From Syngnathus acus (lineage: Eukaryota; Chordata; Actinopteri; Syngnathiformes; Syngnathidae), in the NCBI RefSeq assembly GCF_901709675.1, contig NC_051094.1:17398501-17462500 (forward strand): a stretch of 64,000 bases of DNA, read 5' to 3'. The notes beneath the pieces are model-generated. The model saw nothing but the letters and a program-made list of their open reading frames with translations. It ran no database searches and was not told the DNA's origin. The translations under genes were made by a program, and so were the position numbers. Of the stretch, positions 62,033-64,000 are shown in pieces (the stretch's first letter is position 1; the number at the start of each line of letters is the position of its first letter).

Positions 62033-62867
62033 GTGAGAAAGCCATTACACATATTTTTGTAAGTGCTTAATTGGTAGCACTTTTTGTTCAAGTTTCTGCA
62101 GCATGGTTATGAAACACTCTTATTTTTGGGCCAACCATCATAAAATCCAGCACTGTTTTGGATGAGGAAAACCATTGCTTGTTCAATAAGTCACATTGCT
62201 GTGACTCTCCTTAATTGTTGCCACACCTGCCGTTGTGTATATTTATGCAAGTCTTTTCATACTTTTGTTATGAGAAAACCTTTGTCGCTTCAATCCTGTA
62301 AAGACACGTCTGCGTTAGTAGGGTTTAGTACTACATTATTAGATCAATGACTATGAGATTAGGCCTTAAACGGCAATGAATCCATGAACCTAAAAACAAG
62401 GCCTTAATTACCATTAAAATGTCTTAAACCAATCTTTCAAAAGTCTAAAAATTGTCAACATGGAATTAGCAGGATTTTCTGGCTGTAAAAGGTCTCGAAT
62501 CTCAAAATAAATTAACCTTCTTAAAAAAGAAACCACTTATGTAACAAAATCACACAATCGTGACACCGAAACCAACAAAACGCGATGATTTTACTTGGGA
62601 CTGATAAGAGCAGATGGTTGTTGTTTATATACTGTAGCAACTTTGGACAACATGGGACAACAGGAACTTTGTGAAGTTGGTCTAAAATTTCATTTAAAAT
62701 GGAACTAAAAAGTCCTTGTCTTTAATTTAACTTTCCTCAAACTGCAGAAAGGCTGGGATAGTTTCATCATTCTTAAGTTAATGTTAGTTTATGTATGTTG
62801 ACATCAAGTTCAACATTTCTAGAAATAGACTCTTTACCTGAACTGTAGGCCTTTGATGTACAGTATA
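62033..62867. other. nelfb intron 7 DNA without recognised features
   Basis: No further nelfb exon and no clear element were seen on either strand. Confidence 0.4.
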
Positions 62868-63992
62868 CAGTGATCCCTCGCTATTTCACGGTTCATCTTT
62901 TGCGGCCTCAGTGCATCGCGGGTTTTTAAGAATATTAAATATTGCGAATATTTAGGTGTATCGCAGCTTTTTGCTGCGTCACTTGGAGCACGGGGCTTTG
63001 TCTGCCCATATGACTTTACAGCACACTATTAGCCGGTCGAGGAGACGAGACCAATGGGAACATGTTGATCTGTATTCTTGCCGCTGATTGGCTTAGAACT
63101 GTAAGAGCGGTTCTAACCACTCTTTATCTCAGTCTCCCGCAGTCGTGCTACGTATCCGCTCTTCTTAGCAGAATCAGCAGCATCTCTGATTGGCACTTCC
63201 TTTTGTCACGAACAAGGCATGACAACCAAATGCAACACGGGCTCACACAAAATTTAAAAGGGACAGGGAGGGCTGGAATGATTGCAGAGCAGGACAACGA
63301 GGCAAGCTGACGAGCCGGTCAGCGAGTTCGCGTCGTGCGTCATCGAAGCAGACGGGCATAGCAAGCTCGTGGTCAGGGACAGACAGAAGGTCGAGCCAAA
63401 CGGAGTCCAGAGCAGATCATAAAAACGGCTTTCGCTAAACAGCGAATCAGGAAACGGCGCGCTACACAGCGGATCAGGCAAACGGGAATCAGGTGGCATA
63501 GCAGAACCTGGTGGCAGGCGTACGTGTATCAGACGAACCACTGCAGATTGACGGGCTTGCGGGGTTTAAATACACGCCCTAATCAGCCGGTATCAAAGGC
63601 ACAGTTGGCAGCGATCAGCACTGATTAGCGCGCGCAGCTTCGCATTGGATATGTGTGCCCCCGCGGCCCACCGCAAAGGCACGTCAGCCGGCTAGCATGG
63701 CGAGAGCAGAGCAGATCTGTGACACGATTACGGTAGCTTTTTTGTGACTTTGAGTTTTAGTGAAGCTCTAAAGAATGTTTCTAAAAGTTAGTTTAACTTT
63801 AAAATGTTTAAAAAGTAGTTAGAATACAATAAAGGTTTTAAAAATACAATAAAGTGTTTAAAAATACCATTATAAAAGTCTTGTGTGGATATTGTAAAAA
63901 TATTGACGCCACAACGCGGATGTTCACCTACGTATTCAATATTCACCTATTTGTCTTGGAACCAATTATCAGCAATAAACGAGGGATCACTG
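62868..63992. mobile_element. Tigger-type non-autonomous element with an LTR insert
   Basis: Ends CAGTGATCCCTCGCTATTTC and complement cgagggatcactg, with TA on both sides. The interior near 62900 has ttgcggcctcagtgcatcgc. It is interrupted at 63194-63721. Confidence 0.78.
63194..63721 (-). mobile_element. Gypsy-type LTR, probably solo
   Basis: TG...CA ends (tgtcacgaacaagg and gatctgtgaca) form the inverted TGTCAC/GTGACA termini. On the minus strand a TATA-like gtatttaaacc sits mid-element. No clean target duplication is visible and no internal genes are present. Confidence 0.6.
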
Positions 63993-64000
63993 TATGTCTA

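Overview
The window looks like part of a teleost (probably percomorph) fish genome. It is AT-rich and intron-rich, and it is crowded with fish repeat families: Tc1-like, pogo/Tigger-type and hAT DNA elements, L2 and RTE LINEs, a tRNA-like SINE, Gypsy-type solo LTRs and long CA/GT microsatellites. There is no sign of operons or prokaryotic genes. All assignments come from reading translations and splice sites by eye and from remembered family sequences; no database search was run.

Three host genes can be read exon by exon. fkbp15 (minus strand) enters at 14167 with its start codon and runs left to 674, where the window cuts it after five coding exons (159 codons, the WH1-like N-terminal part). 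fgf17 (minus strand) is complete: five coding exons from 32382 down to 28273 encode a 218-residue secreted FGF of the FGF8/17/18 group. nelfb (plus strand) starts near 38778; seven coding exons (332 codons) reach 62032 and the gene continues past the right edge. All donors and acceptors are GT..AG and all exon phases fit.

Most of the remaining DNA is nested mobile elements. fkbp15 intron 5 (773-12314) holds a TIR element, a Tigger fragment, a Tc1 element whose transposase is split by a pogo-type element that has itself captured a FYCO1 GOLD-domain gene fragment (about 4013-4672), a SINE, and a set of nested pogo-type elements with an amplified internal module. Between fkbp15 and fgf17 (14.2-28.2 kb) lie a hAT remnant with a transposase C-terminus, an L2 inside a pogo-type element, and two neighbouring Tc1 copies, one broken by an RTE LINE that carries a hAT and a solo LTR. 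The fgf17-nelfb gap (32.4-38.8 kb) is quieter, with decayed SINE pieces and microsatellites. nelfb intron 3 (47058-60932) contains an L2 with an intact 999-codon ORF, followed by a layered stack of insertions inside one old Tc1-type repeat.

The main points of interest are the captured FYCO1 fragment, the pogo-type family that shares one internal-deletion junction and amplifies its transposase C-terminal module, the several-deep nesting with clean target-site duplications, and simple repeats that form the 3' splice-site tracts of fgf17 and nelfb exons.
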